Shown here: in pieces, positions 10,235 through 18,570 of the stretch | Layout of the letters: each line of letters begins with the position of its first letter | Numbering within the stretch: the first letter of the stretch is position 1 | From: Chthoniobacterales bacterium | GTDB lineage: Bacteria > Verrucomicrobiota > Verrucomicrobiia > Chthoniobacterales > DASVRZ01 | DNA length: 64,000 nucleotides | Assembly: GCA_039930045.1 (NCBI GenBank) | Contig: JBDSQB010000016.1 | Coordinates: 310,001 to 374,000, forward strand | Direction of reading: 5' to 3' | The notes under the pieces: model-generated | Seen by the model: the letters and a program-made list of their open reading frames with translations, nothing else | What the model was told of the DNA's origin: nothing | Databases searched by the model: none | Made by a program: the position numbers and the translations under genes

Positions 10235-13200
10235 GGTTTTTCCTCTGCCCCGGTTGTTAGCGTTGCCAGTTGCTCGTAGCGCTTCCACCGGCGTTTCAAG
10301 TCATGCTCAGCCTCGATCATAAGGTGTTTGAACCGCACCGGATCGCTCTTTTCCACCATGCGGAAACGCAGTTCGTTTTGGAGATAATTGATCAGCGGAA
10401 TCTTGGGCGGACCGCTATCGAGCTGGAGCAGGGGCTGTCCGATTTCCTGTCGGCGGGGATCGAACCGGAATAACGGCCAGGTCCCGGAATCGACGGCGAG
10501 TTTTTGCTGATTGAGCCCCAAGTGCAGCGAGTAACCGTGCGCAATACAATGGCTATACGCAATGATCAGCGACGTGCCTGGAAAACTCTCGGCTTCCTCT
10601 ATGGCTTTGACCATCTGGGAATCCTTCGCGCCGAAGGCAACGCGGGCGACATAGATCGAGCCGTAAGTCATCGCGATGCGACCGAGATCTTTTTTAGGCC
10701 GCGCTTTTCCTCCCATGGCAAATTTCGCGCTGGCTCCGAGCGGAGTTGCCTTGGATTGCTGGCCTCCGGTGTTCGAGTAAACCTCGGTGTCGAGCACGAG
10801 AATGTTAACATTGTAACCGAGCGACATCACATGGTCGAGGCCGCCGAAACCGATGTCATAAGCCCATCCGTCGCCGCCGATGATCCAGACGCTTTTCGGA
10901 ACGAGAAATTCCGCCAGCGTTTCCAGTCGCCTGGCTTCCGGGGTAGTAACGCCCCGTAATTTTTCCCGCACTAACAGCACGCGCTCCCGTTGTGCCGCGA
11001 TGGCTGCGTCGCCCTGTTTCGGGGCGTTGAGTATTTCTGTGACGAACGCGTCGCCGAGTTGCGGAGCGAGCTGGCCCAGTAGTTCGATGGCCATCTCTGC
11101 CTGCTTATCAATTGCGAAACGCATGCCCAATCCGTATTCGGCGTTGTCTTCAAACAGCGAGTTCGACCATGCCGGCCCGCGGCCTTGAGCATTCACCGTG
11201 TAAGGTGTGGTTGGCAGATTTCCGCCGTAAATCGACGAGCAACCAGTCGCATTCGCAATAACGGCGCGGTCGCCGAACATCTGCGTGACGAGCTTGATAT
11301 AAGGTGTTTCTCCGCAGCCCGCGCAGGCCCCGGAAAATTCGAACAATGGCTCGCGAAACTGGCTGCTTTTGACTTCCGGTTTAAGCTTCGTCACATCCGG
11401 CGAAGGCAGCTTGAGAAAGAAGTCCCAATTGACGCGCTCCGTCTCACGCAATGCGGGTTGTGGCTGCATGTTGATGGCTTTGCGGCGTGGATCCGCTTTG
11501 TCTTTCGCGGGACAAACCTGCACGCAAAGGGTGCAACCCGTGCAATCCTCCGGCGCGACCTGAAGCGTATATTTCAAGCCCGGGAATTCCGCCGAACGGA
11601 AATCAACGGCCTTGAAAGTTTCGGGAGCGTTCGCCAGTGCCTCGGGTGCGTAAAATTTCGGGCGAATCGTGGCGTGTGGGCAAACCAGAGCACACTTGTT
11701 GCACTGGATGCAGAGGTCGGTTTCCCAGACCGGAATTCGGTCTGCGATGTTCCGCTTTTCCCAACGAGCGGTTCCGGTCGGCCAGGTGCCGTCCACAGGA
11801 AAGGCGCTCACGGGCAGAAGATCGCCTTTGCCGGAAAGGATCGTTGCAGTGACTCTCTGCACGAACTCAGGCGCGCCCTCATACTGCGCCGATAACCCGC
11901 CTTGCCAGCCTGACAAGCCGGTCATAGTAGAACCTTCGATGGAGGCATCTTCAGCGATCCATTCAGGAATGGAAACTTCGTGTAATCCTGCGAGCGCTTG
12001 GTCCACGGCAGCGAAATTCTGTTGAACAATCGACGCTCCTTTTTTGCCGTAGGTCTTCTCGATCGCGTGTTTGATCTGAGCAATCGCTTCGTCCCGTGGC
12101 AGCACTCCGGAAAGAGCGAAAAAGCAGGTTTGCATGATCGTGTTGATCCGCCCGTTCATGCCGGCTTCGCGGGCTACGGTGGAAGCATCGATCACGTAGA
12201 ATCGCAGCCGCTTAAGTCGAATAACCTTCTGCGCTTCCAGCGGCAAACGGCTCCACACTCGGTCGCTGGAAAATGGGGTGTTCAGCAGAAAGGTCGCCCC
12301 GGGAATGGCGGAATCCAAGATATCCAACTGTTCGAGGAAATGGAAATGGTGGCAGGCAACAAAGCTCGCCCGCTTGATCAGGTAATGCGACGCAATCGGT
12401 CGAGGGCCGAAGCGCAAATGCGAGATTGTAATCGCGCCCGATTTCTTCGAATCGTAAACAAAATAACCTTGTGCAAAATTCGGCGTCTCTTCGCCAATGA
12501 TTTTGATCGAGTTCTTGTTCGCGCCAACCGTGCCGTCGGAACCGAGTCCGTAGAAAACGGCCCGAACCACGTCGTCAGGTTCGATGTCAAAGGCGGGGTC
12601 CCATTCCAGGGATCGGCCGCCCACGTCATCATTGATTCCGATTGTGAAATGGGTCCGCGGACGCTTCTTTGCAAGCTCGTCGAAAACTGCCTTGGCCATA
12701 GCGGGATCAAACTCTTTGGAAGATAGTCCGTAGCGTCCCGCAACCACAATGGGCTCGACTTCGAAATAGTCTGCATAGCCGTTCATGCGTGCTTGCGCGA
12801 GACCTGCAACGACATCGAGATAGAGTGGATCGCCCACTGCGCCAGGCTCTTTGGTGCGGTCGAGCACGGCGATACGGCGGACGGTTTTTGGCAGAGCGTT
12901 GATAAAGTCCGGGACGGAGAATGGCCGGTAAAGCCGGACCTTCAGGACTCCGACGCGGCCGCCTTTTTCGTTGAGCGCGCCCGCCGTTTCCTCGGCTGTT
13001 TCCGCGCCGGAACCGATTGCCACAATGACGCGCGTGGCTTCTGGATGACCGGCATAATCGAAGAGCTGATATTGTCGTCCCGTTAGCTCCGCAAACCGAT
13101 CCATCAATTCCTGCACCATGCCCGGCACCGCGTCGTAAAATCCATTGCAGGCTTCGCGTGCTTGGAAATAGACATCGGGATTCTGTGCCGTGCCGCGAAT

Positions 13201-13839
13201 CGCTGGTTTGTCCGGCAAAAGTGCCCGTTCCCGAAATGCGCGGATACAGTTTTCATCGACCATCGCCCGCAGAGTTTCGTCATCGAGCAATTCGATTTTT
13301 GCGATCTCATGCGAAGTGCGAAAACCGTCGAAAAAATGCATGAACGGCACGCGGGTCCGCAGCGTGGCGCAGTGGGAGATAGCAGCAAGATCCTGCGCTT
13401 CCTGGACGGAATTGGATGCCAGCATGGCCACGCCCGTCTGCCGACAGGCCATGACATCGGATTGATCGCCGAAGATCGAAAGCGCATGCGTCGCGATGGC
13501 ACGCGCAGTCACGTGAAAACAAAATGGCAGCAGCTCGCCCGCGATTTTGTAGAGATTCGGAATCATCAGGAGCAACCCCTGGGAGCAGGTAAAAGTCGTG
13601 GTCAATGCGCCCGTTTGCAGCATCCCGTGGACAGCCCCCGCGACGCCTGCTTCGGATTGCATCTCGACCAGGCGCGGGATGGTTCCCCATAAATTTGTGC
13701 GCTTTTTAACCGACCAATCATCACAAGACTCCGCCATTGCTGACGACGGGGTGATCGGATAAATTGCAATCGTTTCGCTAAACCGATAAGCGACTGAAGC
13801 TACCACTTCGTTCGCATCCAAGGTGGCCTTCTTTGTCAT
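10231..13839 (-). CDS. nifJ: Pyruvate:ferredoxin (flavodoxin) oxidoreductase
   Basis: This 1202-residue single-chain PFOR has domains in the usual order. Domain I (about 1-250) starts MTKKATLDANEVVASVAYR with YPITPSSAMAE. Domain II and the gamma-type domain follow. A two-cluster ferredoxin domain around residues 690-760 has CIQCNKCALVCPHATI and CTGCTLCVQVCPAKDK. The TPP domain has CAGCGETPY, NATGCSSIYGGNLP, GGDGWAYDIGFGG and DTEVYSNTGGQ, plus one further cluster. It makes acetyl-CoA, CO2 and reduced ferredoxin from pyruvate, pointing to anaerobic or micro-oxic metabolism. It is the first gene of the minus-strand operon and overlaps the DHOD-like gene. The 142-base divergent region upstream holds a pair of operator-like repeats. 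Confidence 0.96.
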   Translation of the reverse strand: MTKKATLDANEVVASVAYRFSETIAIYPITPSSAMAESCDDWSVKKRTNLWGTIPRLVEMQSEAGVAGAVHGMLQTGALTTTFTCSQGLLLMIPNLYKIAGELLPFCFHVTARAIATHALSIFGDQSDVMACRQTGVAMLASNSVQEAQDLAAISHCATLRTRVPFMHFFDGFRTSHEIAKIELLDDETLRAMVDENCIRAFRERALLPDKPAIRGTAQNPDVYFQAREACNGFYDAVPGMVQELMDRFAELTGRQYQLFDYAGHPEATRVIVAIGSGAETAEETAGALNEKGGRVGVLKVRLYRPFSVPDFINALPKTVRRIAVLDRTKEPGAVGDPLYLDVVAGLAQARMNGYADYFEVEPIVVAGRYGLSSKEFDPAMAKAVFDELAKKRPRTHFTIGINDDVGGRSLEWDPAFDIEPDDVVRAVFYGLGSDGTVGANKNSIKIIGEETPNFAQGYFVYDSKKSGAITISHLRFGPRPIASHYLIKRASFVACHHFHFLEQLDILDSAIPGATFLLNTPFSSDRVWSRLPLEAQKVIRLKRLRFYVIDASTVAREAGMNGRINTIMQTCFFALSGVLPRDEAIAQIKHAIEKTYGKKGASIVQQNFAAVDQALAGLHEVSIPEWIAEDASIEGSTMTGLSGWQGGLSAQYEGAPEFVQRVTATILSGKGDLLPVSAFPVDGTWPTGTARWEKRNIADRIPVWETDLCIQCNKCALVCPHATIRPKFYAPEALANAPETFKAVDFRSAEFPGLKYTLQVAPEDCTGCTLCVQVCPAKDKADPRRKAINMQPQPALRETERVNWDFFLKLPSPDVTKLKPEVKSSQFREPLFEFSGACAGCGETPYIKLVTQMFGDRAVIANATGCSSIYGGNLPTTPYTVNAQGRGPAWSNSLFEDNAEYGLGMRFAIDKQAEMAIELLGQLAPQLGDAFVTEILNAPKQGDAAIAAQRERVLLVREKLRGVTTPEARRLETLAEFLVPKSVWIIGGDGWAYDIGFGGLDHVMSLGYNVNILVLDTEVYSNTGGQQSKATPLGASAKFAMGGKARPKKDLGRIAMTYGSIYVARVAFGAKDSQMVKAIEEAESFPGTSLIIAYSHCIAHGYSLHLGLNQQKLAVDSGTWPLFRFDPRRQEIGQPLLQLDSGPPKIPLINYLQNELRFRMVEKSDPVRFKHLMIEAEHDLKRRWKRYEQLATLTTGAEEKP

Positions 13840-13913
13840 GAAATCAGTTAAAGGGCGGCAGGCACTTTGCGCTCACCGTATTTTGTCCGATTCCGGTCAT
13901 TTTCTGATGAGCA

Positions 13914-13969
13914 AGCGACAATGCTTATTGAACAAGCGAAGAGTGGCTCATTCGAGCGACAGGGCTTAT
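13914..13969. promoter_or_regulatory. Pair of operator-like 15-base direct repeats in the nifJ / sugar-kinase divergent region
   Basis: AGCGACAATGCTTAT at 13914-13928 and AGCGACAGGGCTTAT at 13955-13969 match at 13 of 15 positions and start 41 bases apart, close to four helical turns. Each has an inverted AGC-N6-GCT core, as a dimeric regulator would need. They lie between the divergent starts of the PFOR operon and the kdgK-like operon. The second repeat ends 12 bases before the kinase start, so a bound protein would block that gene. The reading is based on pattern only; the regulator is unknown. Confidence 0.35.
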
Positions 13970-13981
13970 GTATGACTTTCA

Positions 13982-14983
13982 ATGGCCACACTTGCAGCTT
14001 TCGGTGAAATTCTTCTGCGTCTCAACCCTCCCGGCTACCAACGTATTTCGCAAGCTGGGTCGTTCGAGTTCAGTGTGGCTGGAGCCGAAGCCAACGTGGC
14101 GGTGGCCTGCGCAAGTCTCGGGCATCAGACTTACTTTCTCTCAGTGGTGCCGGAAAATGAGGTCGCGAGCACTGCGTTGCGACACCTCAATTTCTGGCAC
14201 GTGAATACGGATCGGGTGATTCTGGCGGGCCGCCGTCTCGGGCTTTACTATCTTGAAAATGGCTTCGCCGCCCGACCTTCCAACGTGATCTACGACCGGG
14301 AAAACTCGGCCATCTCAGAAGCCGATCCGACGATCTATGATTGGTCAAAATTGCTCGCCGGTTGCGATTGGTTTCACACTTCCGGCATCACTGCCGCGCT
14401 ATCGGAAGTGGCCACCAGGGCAACCGCTGCGGGCCTGCGTCACGCCCACGAAGCAGGGCTGCGGACAAGTTTTGACATGAACTACCGCCGGAAACTATGG
14501 TCCCCGCAGCACGCCCGCGCCGCCATTGAATCCATGCTGCCAACGATCGATCTTTTGGTTTCCAGTCCTGATCAGCTCTCCGATATTTTCGGTCTGGGTT
14601 CGGTTGGTGGTGAAGAAGCGGAATCGGCTGAACAGCTTGCCGCCGAAGCTGTCAGAAGACTCCCGATCCGCTCGCTGGCAATGACCCTTCGTAAAACGGA
14701 AAATGAGCGGCACTATCGCGCGGCGGTCTGGGCGGACGCGGAAAAGACCGTCCGAACCCCGTGGCTGCGTTGCGACATTCTGGAGCGGATTGGGGGAGGT
14801 GATGCTTTTTCCGGCGGACTTATTTCCGCGCTGATGGAAGGGCAAAGCGGCGAGGAGGCTGCCATATTCGGTGTCGCAGCAGCATGCCTCAAGCACACCA
14901 TTCCGGGCGACTTTATCAAAATGACGCGCGAAGAAATCAACGCCATTGCCCGCCAGGAAAAATCCAGAGGCGTGGCGCGATGA
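13982..14983 (+). CDS. PfkB-family sugar kinase, 2-keto-3-deoxygluconate kinase-like
   Basis: This 333-residue ribokinase-fold protein starts AAFGEILLRLNPPGYQRI, has the GAEANVAVACASLG substrate loop, SFDMNYRRKLW, and the ATP/catalytic motif RIGGGDAFSGGL near residue 265. The final Asp of that motif is the usual catalytic base. Overall pattern and length fit 2-keto-3-deoxygluconate kinases, which phosphorylate KDG for the Entner-Doudoroff or uronate pathway; another sugar substrate is possible. It is divergent from the PFOR operon and its stop overlaps the sufS start (ATGA). That coupling of a sugar kinase to Fe-S assembly genes is uncommon. The ribosome site is weak, and no better start exists nearby. 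Confidence 0.8.
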   Translation: MATLAAFGEILLRLNPPGYQRISQAGSFEFSVAGAEANVAVACASLGHQTYFLSVVPENEVASTALRHLNFWHVNTDRVILAGRRLGLYYLENGFAARPSNVIYDRENSAISEADPTIYDWSKLLAGCDWFHTSGITAALSEVATRATAAGLRHAHEAGLRTSFDMNYRRKLWSPQHARAAIESMLPTIDLLVSSPDQLSDIFGLGSVGGEEAESAEQLAAEAVRRLPIRSLAMTLRKTENERHYRAAVWADAEKTVRTPWLRCDILERIGGGDAFSGGLISALMEGQSGEEAAIFGVAAACLKHTIPGDFIKMTREEINAIARQEKSRGVAR

Positions 14984-16233
14984 ACGAGTCGGAAGCTCCA
15001 CTCATCCAACGTCCCAGTTTGGATGCAGTCCGCGATGATTTTCCTGCGCTTCATCAGCAGATCCACGGTTTCCCGTTGGTCTATCTGGACAATGCGGCGA
15101 CCACGCAAAAGCCCCGGCAGGTGATGGAAACCCTTGCGCGTTTTTACTCCGAGGATAACAGCAACGTCCATCGAGGCCTGCACGAACTGAGCAATCGTGC
15201 GACCGCAGCCTTCGACCAAGCGCGGGTCACGGTGGCGCGGTTTTTGAATGCCCCGCACCCCGAAAACATCGTCTTCACTCACGGAACGACCGAGGCCATC
15301 AATCTGGTCGCCAACGCCTGGGGCGGTAAATTCGTGAAAGCAGGTGACACAATTCTGCTCACGGAAATGGAGCATCACAGCAACATCGTGCCGTGGCAAC
15401 TGCTCGCAGAACGCGTCGGTGCAAAAGTCGCTTACGTGCCGGTGACGGGCGATGATGGTCTGCTCGATTTGGATGTGGCGGAAAAGATGCTCGCACAAGG
15501 TCCGAAGATTTTTGGTTTTACCCATATTTCCAATACACTGGGAACGATCAACCCCGTGCGCGAACTCTGTGCCCTGGCCCGAAAGCAGGGCGTCGTCACG
15601 CTGGTGGATGCAGCGCAAAGTGCAGGCCACATGCCGGTAGATGTGCAGGAACTGGACTGTGATTTCCTCGCGTTATCCGGACACAAAACATGCGGACCGA
15701 CGGGCACGGGCATCCTTTATGGCAAAGCGGAACTGCTCGAATCCATGCCGCCATGGCATGGCGGTGGCGAAATGATCAACAGCGTTTCGTATGAGAAAGC
15801 GTCCTTCAAGGCGCCACCTGCCCGGTTTGAGGCGGGCACTCCTAACATCGCGGGTGTGATTGGTCTCGCCGCTGCGCTCGACTACCTCGAAAATGTTGGC
15901 CGCGCGGAGATTTTTGCTCACGATCAAGGTCTCGCTCAAGATGCCTTCCAACGACTCCAGAGCATCCCGGGTATCCGTCTTCTCGGGCCTGCAACCGGTC
16001 GGGCGGGATTGGTCACCTTTGCCTTGAAAGAAGCGCATGCGCACGATGTGGTCATGCTCGCCGATCAACGCGGTGTGGCATTGCGGGGAGGTCATCATTG
16101 CAACCAGCCATTGATGCGCAAACTGGGGCTGGCCTCTTCCGTTCGGGCGAGTTTTTATTTTTATAACACTGCGGATGAAGTGGATCGACTGATTGAAGTC
16201 ATTCGCGAAGTACACCAATTTTTCAGCCGATGA
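14980..16233 (+). CDS. sufS: Cysteine desulfurase SufS (class II)
   Basis: This is a 417-residue PLP enzyme. The N-terminal YLDNAATTQKP, ITHG-like FTHGTTEAINLVA, the PLP-binding lysine in LALSGHKTCGP (Lys236) and the active cysteine in ALRGGHHCNQP (Cys374) are all present. The short loop around the cysteine marks the SufS/CsdA class, which hands sulfur to SufU or SufE. The start at 14980 is chosen for the ATGA overlap with the kinase stop and fit to the family N-terminus; an upstream in-frame start lies inside the kinase gene. It overlaps sufU by four bases. It supplies persulfide for Fe-S clusters such as those of PFOR and fumarase encoded next door. Confidence 0.95.
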   Translation: MNESEAPLIQRPSLDAVRDDFPALHQQIHGFPLVYLDNAATTQKPRQVMETLARFYSEDNSNVHRGLHELSNRATAAFDQARVTVARFLNAPHPENIVFTHGTTEAINLVANAWGGKFVKAGDTILLTEMEHHSNIVPWQLLAERVGAKVAYVPVTGDDGLLDLDVAEKMLAQGPKIFGFTHISNTLGTINPVRELCALARKQGVVTLVDAAQSAGHMPVDVQELDCDFLALSGHKTCGPTGTGILYGKAELLESMPPWHGGGEMINSVSYEKASFKAPPARFEAGTPNIAGVIGLAAALDYLENVGRAEIFAHDQGLAQDAFQRLQSIPGIRLLGPATGRAGLVTFALKEAHAHDVVMLADQRGVALRGGHHCNQPLMRKLGLASSVRASFYFYNTADEVDRLIEVIREVHQFFSR

Positions 16234-16703
16234 ACTTCGACGAAATTTACCAGGACATCATTCTTGATCATTGCCGCGCACCGCGAAATTTCGGCCCGAT
16301 GGACGATGCGGACATTACCACCGAAGGAGAAAATCCGACCTGTGGCGACGAGATCAAACTCCAACTCAAAGTGCGTGCCGATGAAATCGAAGACGCGCGT
16401 TTCACGGGTCAGGGCTGCGCGATCTGCATGGCCTCAGCTTCTCTTATGACGCGGACCGTTAAAAAACATTCCACGACCTTTGCGCAAAAGGTATTCGAGC
16501 AATTTCACGGGGCCATTGGCGGCCAAACGGAGAACCTCGACGCCCTCGGTGATCTCGCCGCACTTGCTGGAGTGCAACAATTTCCGCAACGCGTCAAATG
16601 CGCCATGCTCCCATGGGAAACACTTCGGGTGGCCCTCACCCAACACGCCTCGATCGCTGTGGATCACAGCCTGAATCACGACTTCAGCAACCGCGGAAAA
16701 TAG
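16230..16703 (+). CDS. sufU: Fe-S assembly sulfur carrier SufU
   Basis: This 157-residue IscU-fold protein has the SufU-type insertion between the second and third metal ligands. Zinc/cluster ligands are visible in ENPTCGDE, GQGCAICMASAS and VKCAML, along with the family segment LGDLAALAGVQQFPQRV. In Gram-positive-type systems SufU is a zinc protein that takes persulfide from SufS. The start overlaps the sufS stop (ATGA), giving fixed stoichiometry. The rest of a SUF system (SufB, C, D) is not in this window. The tRNA-Asn gene follows 140 bases later on the opposite strand. Confidence 0.93.
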   Translation: MNFDEIYQDIILDHCRAPRNFGPMDDADITTEGENPTCGDEIKLQLKVRADEIEDARFTGQGCAICMASASLMTRTVKKHSTTFAQKVFEQFHGAIGGQTENLDALGDLAALAGVQQFPQRVKCAMLPWETLRVALTQHASIAVDHSLNHDFSNRGK

Positions 16704-16842
16704 TCAAGGTTAAGATAGTATCATCTTGGGGTGAATGAGTAGCCATCCAACCTGCGCAACTGGTGTCTCGCAGCATTGGGCTATTCCTCGCCAAGTGGCC
16801 TCTGGGAAATGTGAGAAGCTTTTGCATTACAGCCTTATGACT

Positions 16843-16917
<75 letters not shown>

Positions 16918-16978
16918 ATTTCCGCAACTGGCGGGTTGTATAATTGGACCATGGCGTTGGTTCCAGCAAGAAGTTTTT

Positions 16979-17638
16979 CTAGAGAAATAACGGGTGGATT
17001 TTCTCAAAAATAGCCTTGGGCAGAACGGATTGCCCAGTCTCGATTTCGCCCAGCACCGGGACCGGTGTGCCATGGAGAAGATCCTCTAAAACGCTCTGGT
17101 TTGTCAGGCAAGTGGGGTCGTCTGGGCAAATAGGAGCTAGGTTATTGAGAATAATTCCCGCACAGGTCAGCCCGGCAGATTGAATGGCATGAAGGGTGAG
17201 CAGGGTATGGTTTAGGACTCCGAGCCGGTTCGCTGCTATGAGGAGCACCGGCAGGCCAAGCTCCCGAGCCAGATCTCCTGTGTTGTAGTCGCGATGAATG
17301 GGTACCTGCCACCCGCCGACGCCTTCGACGATGACCGCTGGAAAACGCCCGCGTAACGCCTCCCAGTCCATCCGAATCTGACCCAAGTCTATGGGTCGTT
17401 CTTCGATGATGCTGGAGGTGTAGGGCGACGCCGGAAACCGCATCCAGACCGGGTTGCAGGCATTGATCGTGAGGGCGTCATCGGACGCTTTTGCGAGTTG
17501 AACCGCATCATCGCGGTCTCCGCAGCAGATCGGTTTGAAGCCAACGGCAGACACACCCGTTGCCCGGAGCTGACGGATCAATAGACACGAAAAATGCGTT
17601 TTCCCCACTCCAGTGTCGGTGCCGGTGATAAAGATCAT
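16979..17638 (-). CDS. bioD: Dethiobiotin synthetase
   Basis: This 219-residue protein begins MIFITGTDTGVGKTHFS, with the family P-loop. The substrate loop KPICCGDRDDA, the VEGVGGWQVPIHRDY strand and LILIAANRLG-type LLIAANRLGVLNH follow. It closes the ureido ring of dethiobiotin from diaminopelargonate, CO2 and ATP in biotin synthesis. The start at 17638 was chosen because the P-loop should begin within the first ten residues; the longer frame to 17767 would add 43 unlikely residues. No other bio gene is adjacent in this window. It is divergent from a secreted protein gene across about 90 bases. Confidence 0.9.
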   Translation of the reverse strand: MIFITGTDTGVGKTHFSCLLIRQLRATGVSAVGFKPICCGDRDDAVQLAKASDDALTINACNPVWMRFPASPYTSSIIEERPIDLGQIRMDWEALRGRFPAVIVEGVGGWQVPIHRDYNTGDLARELGLPVLLIAANRLGVLNHTLLTLHAIQSAGLTCAGIILNNLAPICPDDPTCLTNQSVLEDLLHGTPVPVLGEIETGQSVLPKAIFEKIHPLFL

Positions 17639-17730
17639 GCCCTGATTTAGATGGAACCCAGCCCAGAAAACAAGGCTGGACGGGCCGGCGTTGACACCGT
17701 CCGCCTCAGAGTTTAACCTTTTCCTCCGAT

Positions 17731-18570
17731 ATGAAGCGGCAAATCCTCCATTTTCTGACTTCGGCAAGCGTCTTGCTGGCGCTCCCGTTGTCAGGGCTTG
17801 CTCAACGCGACAGCGGTGGTCTCGACTTCACTTCGAGACTCCGAGAAAAAGTTTTAAGCAAGGTGGATGCTCTCCAGCCAGTGGTTTTCAAGGCCACCAC
17901 TCTCGGCAAATATGCATGGAAACCGGACATCGTGACGACGGTGTTTTGGATCGGGGAAAGTCCGGGTGGCAACAACCCTGTGCCCAATCATGCCAGCAGT
18001 TGGGACAAGGAATGGGGCCGCAACTACGGTGGCTATGACAATCCGAATCCGGCTTACCGACGAGGCTTTGTTCCGGCTAACTTCGTGCCGCGACAGAATC
18101 CTTTTTACATTGCGCTGCCTTACAACGATGTCATGCGAGGAGGCACGAAACCCGAGGCGCCTAGAGTCATTCCATGGTTTCGGTCTGCTTTTGAACGTCC
18201 CGGGAAAACGGTCTGCAAGGGCCGCTGGATTGCCATACGCAAGGGGGCGCGGGTCTGCTACGCGCAATGGGAGGATTGCGGTCCCTTTCGCACCGATCAC
18301 TGGGAATATGTCTTTGGCAATGAGCGTCCGCGGCGCAATTTGAACCAAGGTGCCGGCTTGGACGTCTCCCCAGCCGTGCGGGACTATTTGGGAATGGCCG
18401 GCACGGATGTGACCGATTGGAAATTTGTGGATTTCGATGAGGTGCCGCAAGGTCCGTGGTCGCTCTATGGCGACAATAATACCTTTGTGCAGAATCGCCG
18501 AAAACGGGCCGATGTGATTGTGCGCAACACCATTGCCGATGGTGTTGAGGACTATTCGGTCAAAGAATAA
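17731..18570 (+). CDS. Secreted protein with a probable double-psi beta-barrel domain
   Basis: This 279-residue protein has a clear signal peptide (MKRQILHFLTSASVLLALPL, cleavage probably after GLAQ near residue 25). The C-terminal half contains ARVCYAQWEDCGPF and GAGLDVSPAVRDYLG, reminiscent of the catalytic-type loops of RlpA-like double-psi barrels (DxGP followed by D-x-S). The specific function is not known. A peptidoglycan-related or extracellular role is a reasonable guess for such folds. The gene ends 19 bases inside the end of the convergent AsnC-type gene. It diverges from bioD but nothing else links the two. Confidence 0.6.
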   Translation: MKRQILHFLTSASVLLALPLSGLAQRDSGGLDFTSRLREKVLSKVDALQPVVFKATTLGKYAWKPDIVTTVFWIGESPGGNNPVPNHASSWDKEWGRNYGGYDNPNPAYRRGFVPANFVPRQNPFYIALPYNDVMRGGTKPEAPRVIPWFRSAFERPGKTVCKGRWIAIRKGARVCYAQWEDCGPFRTDHWEYVFGNERPRRNLNQGAGLDVSPAVRDYLGMAGTDVTDWKFVDFDEVPQGPWSLYGDNNTFVQNRRKRADVIVRNTIADGVEDYSVKE

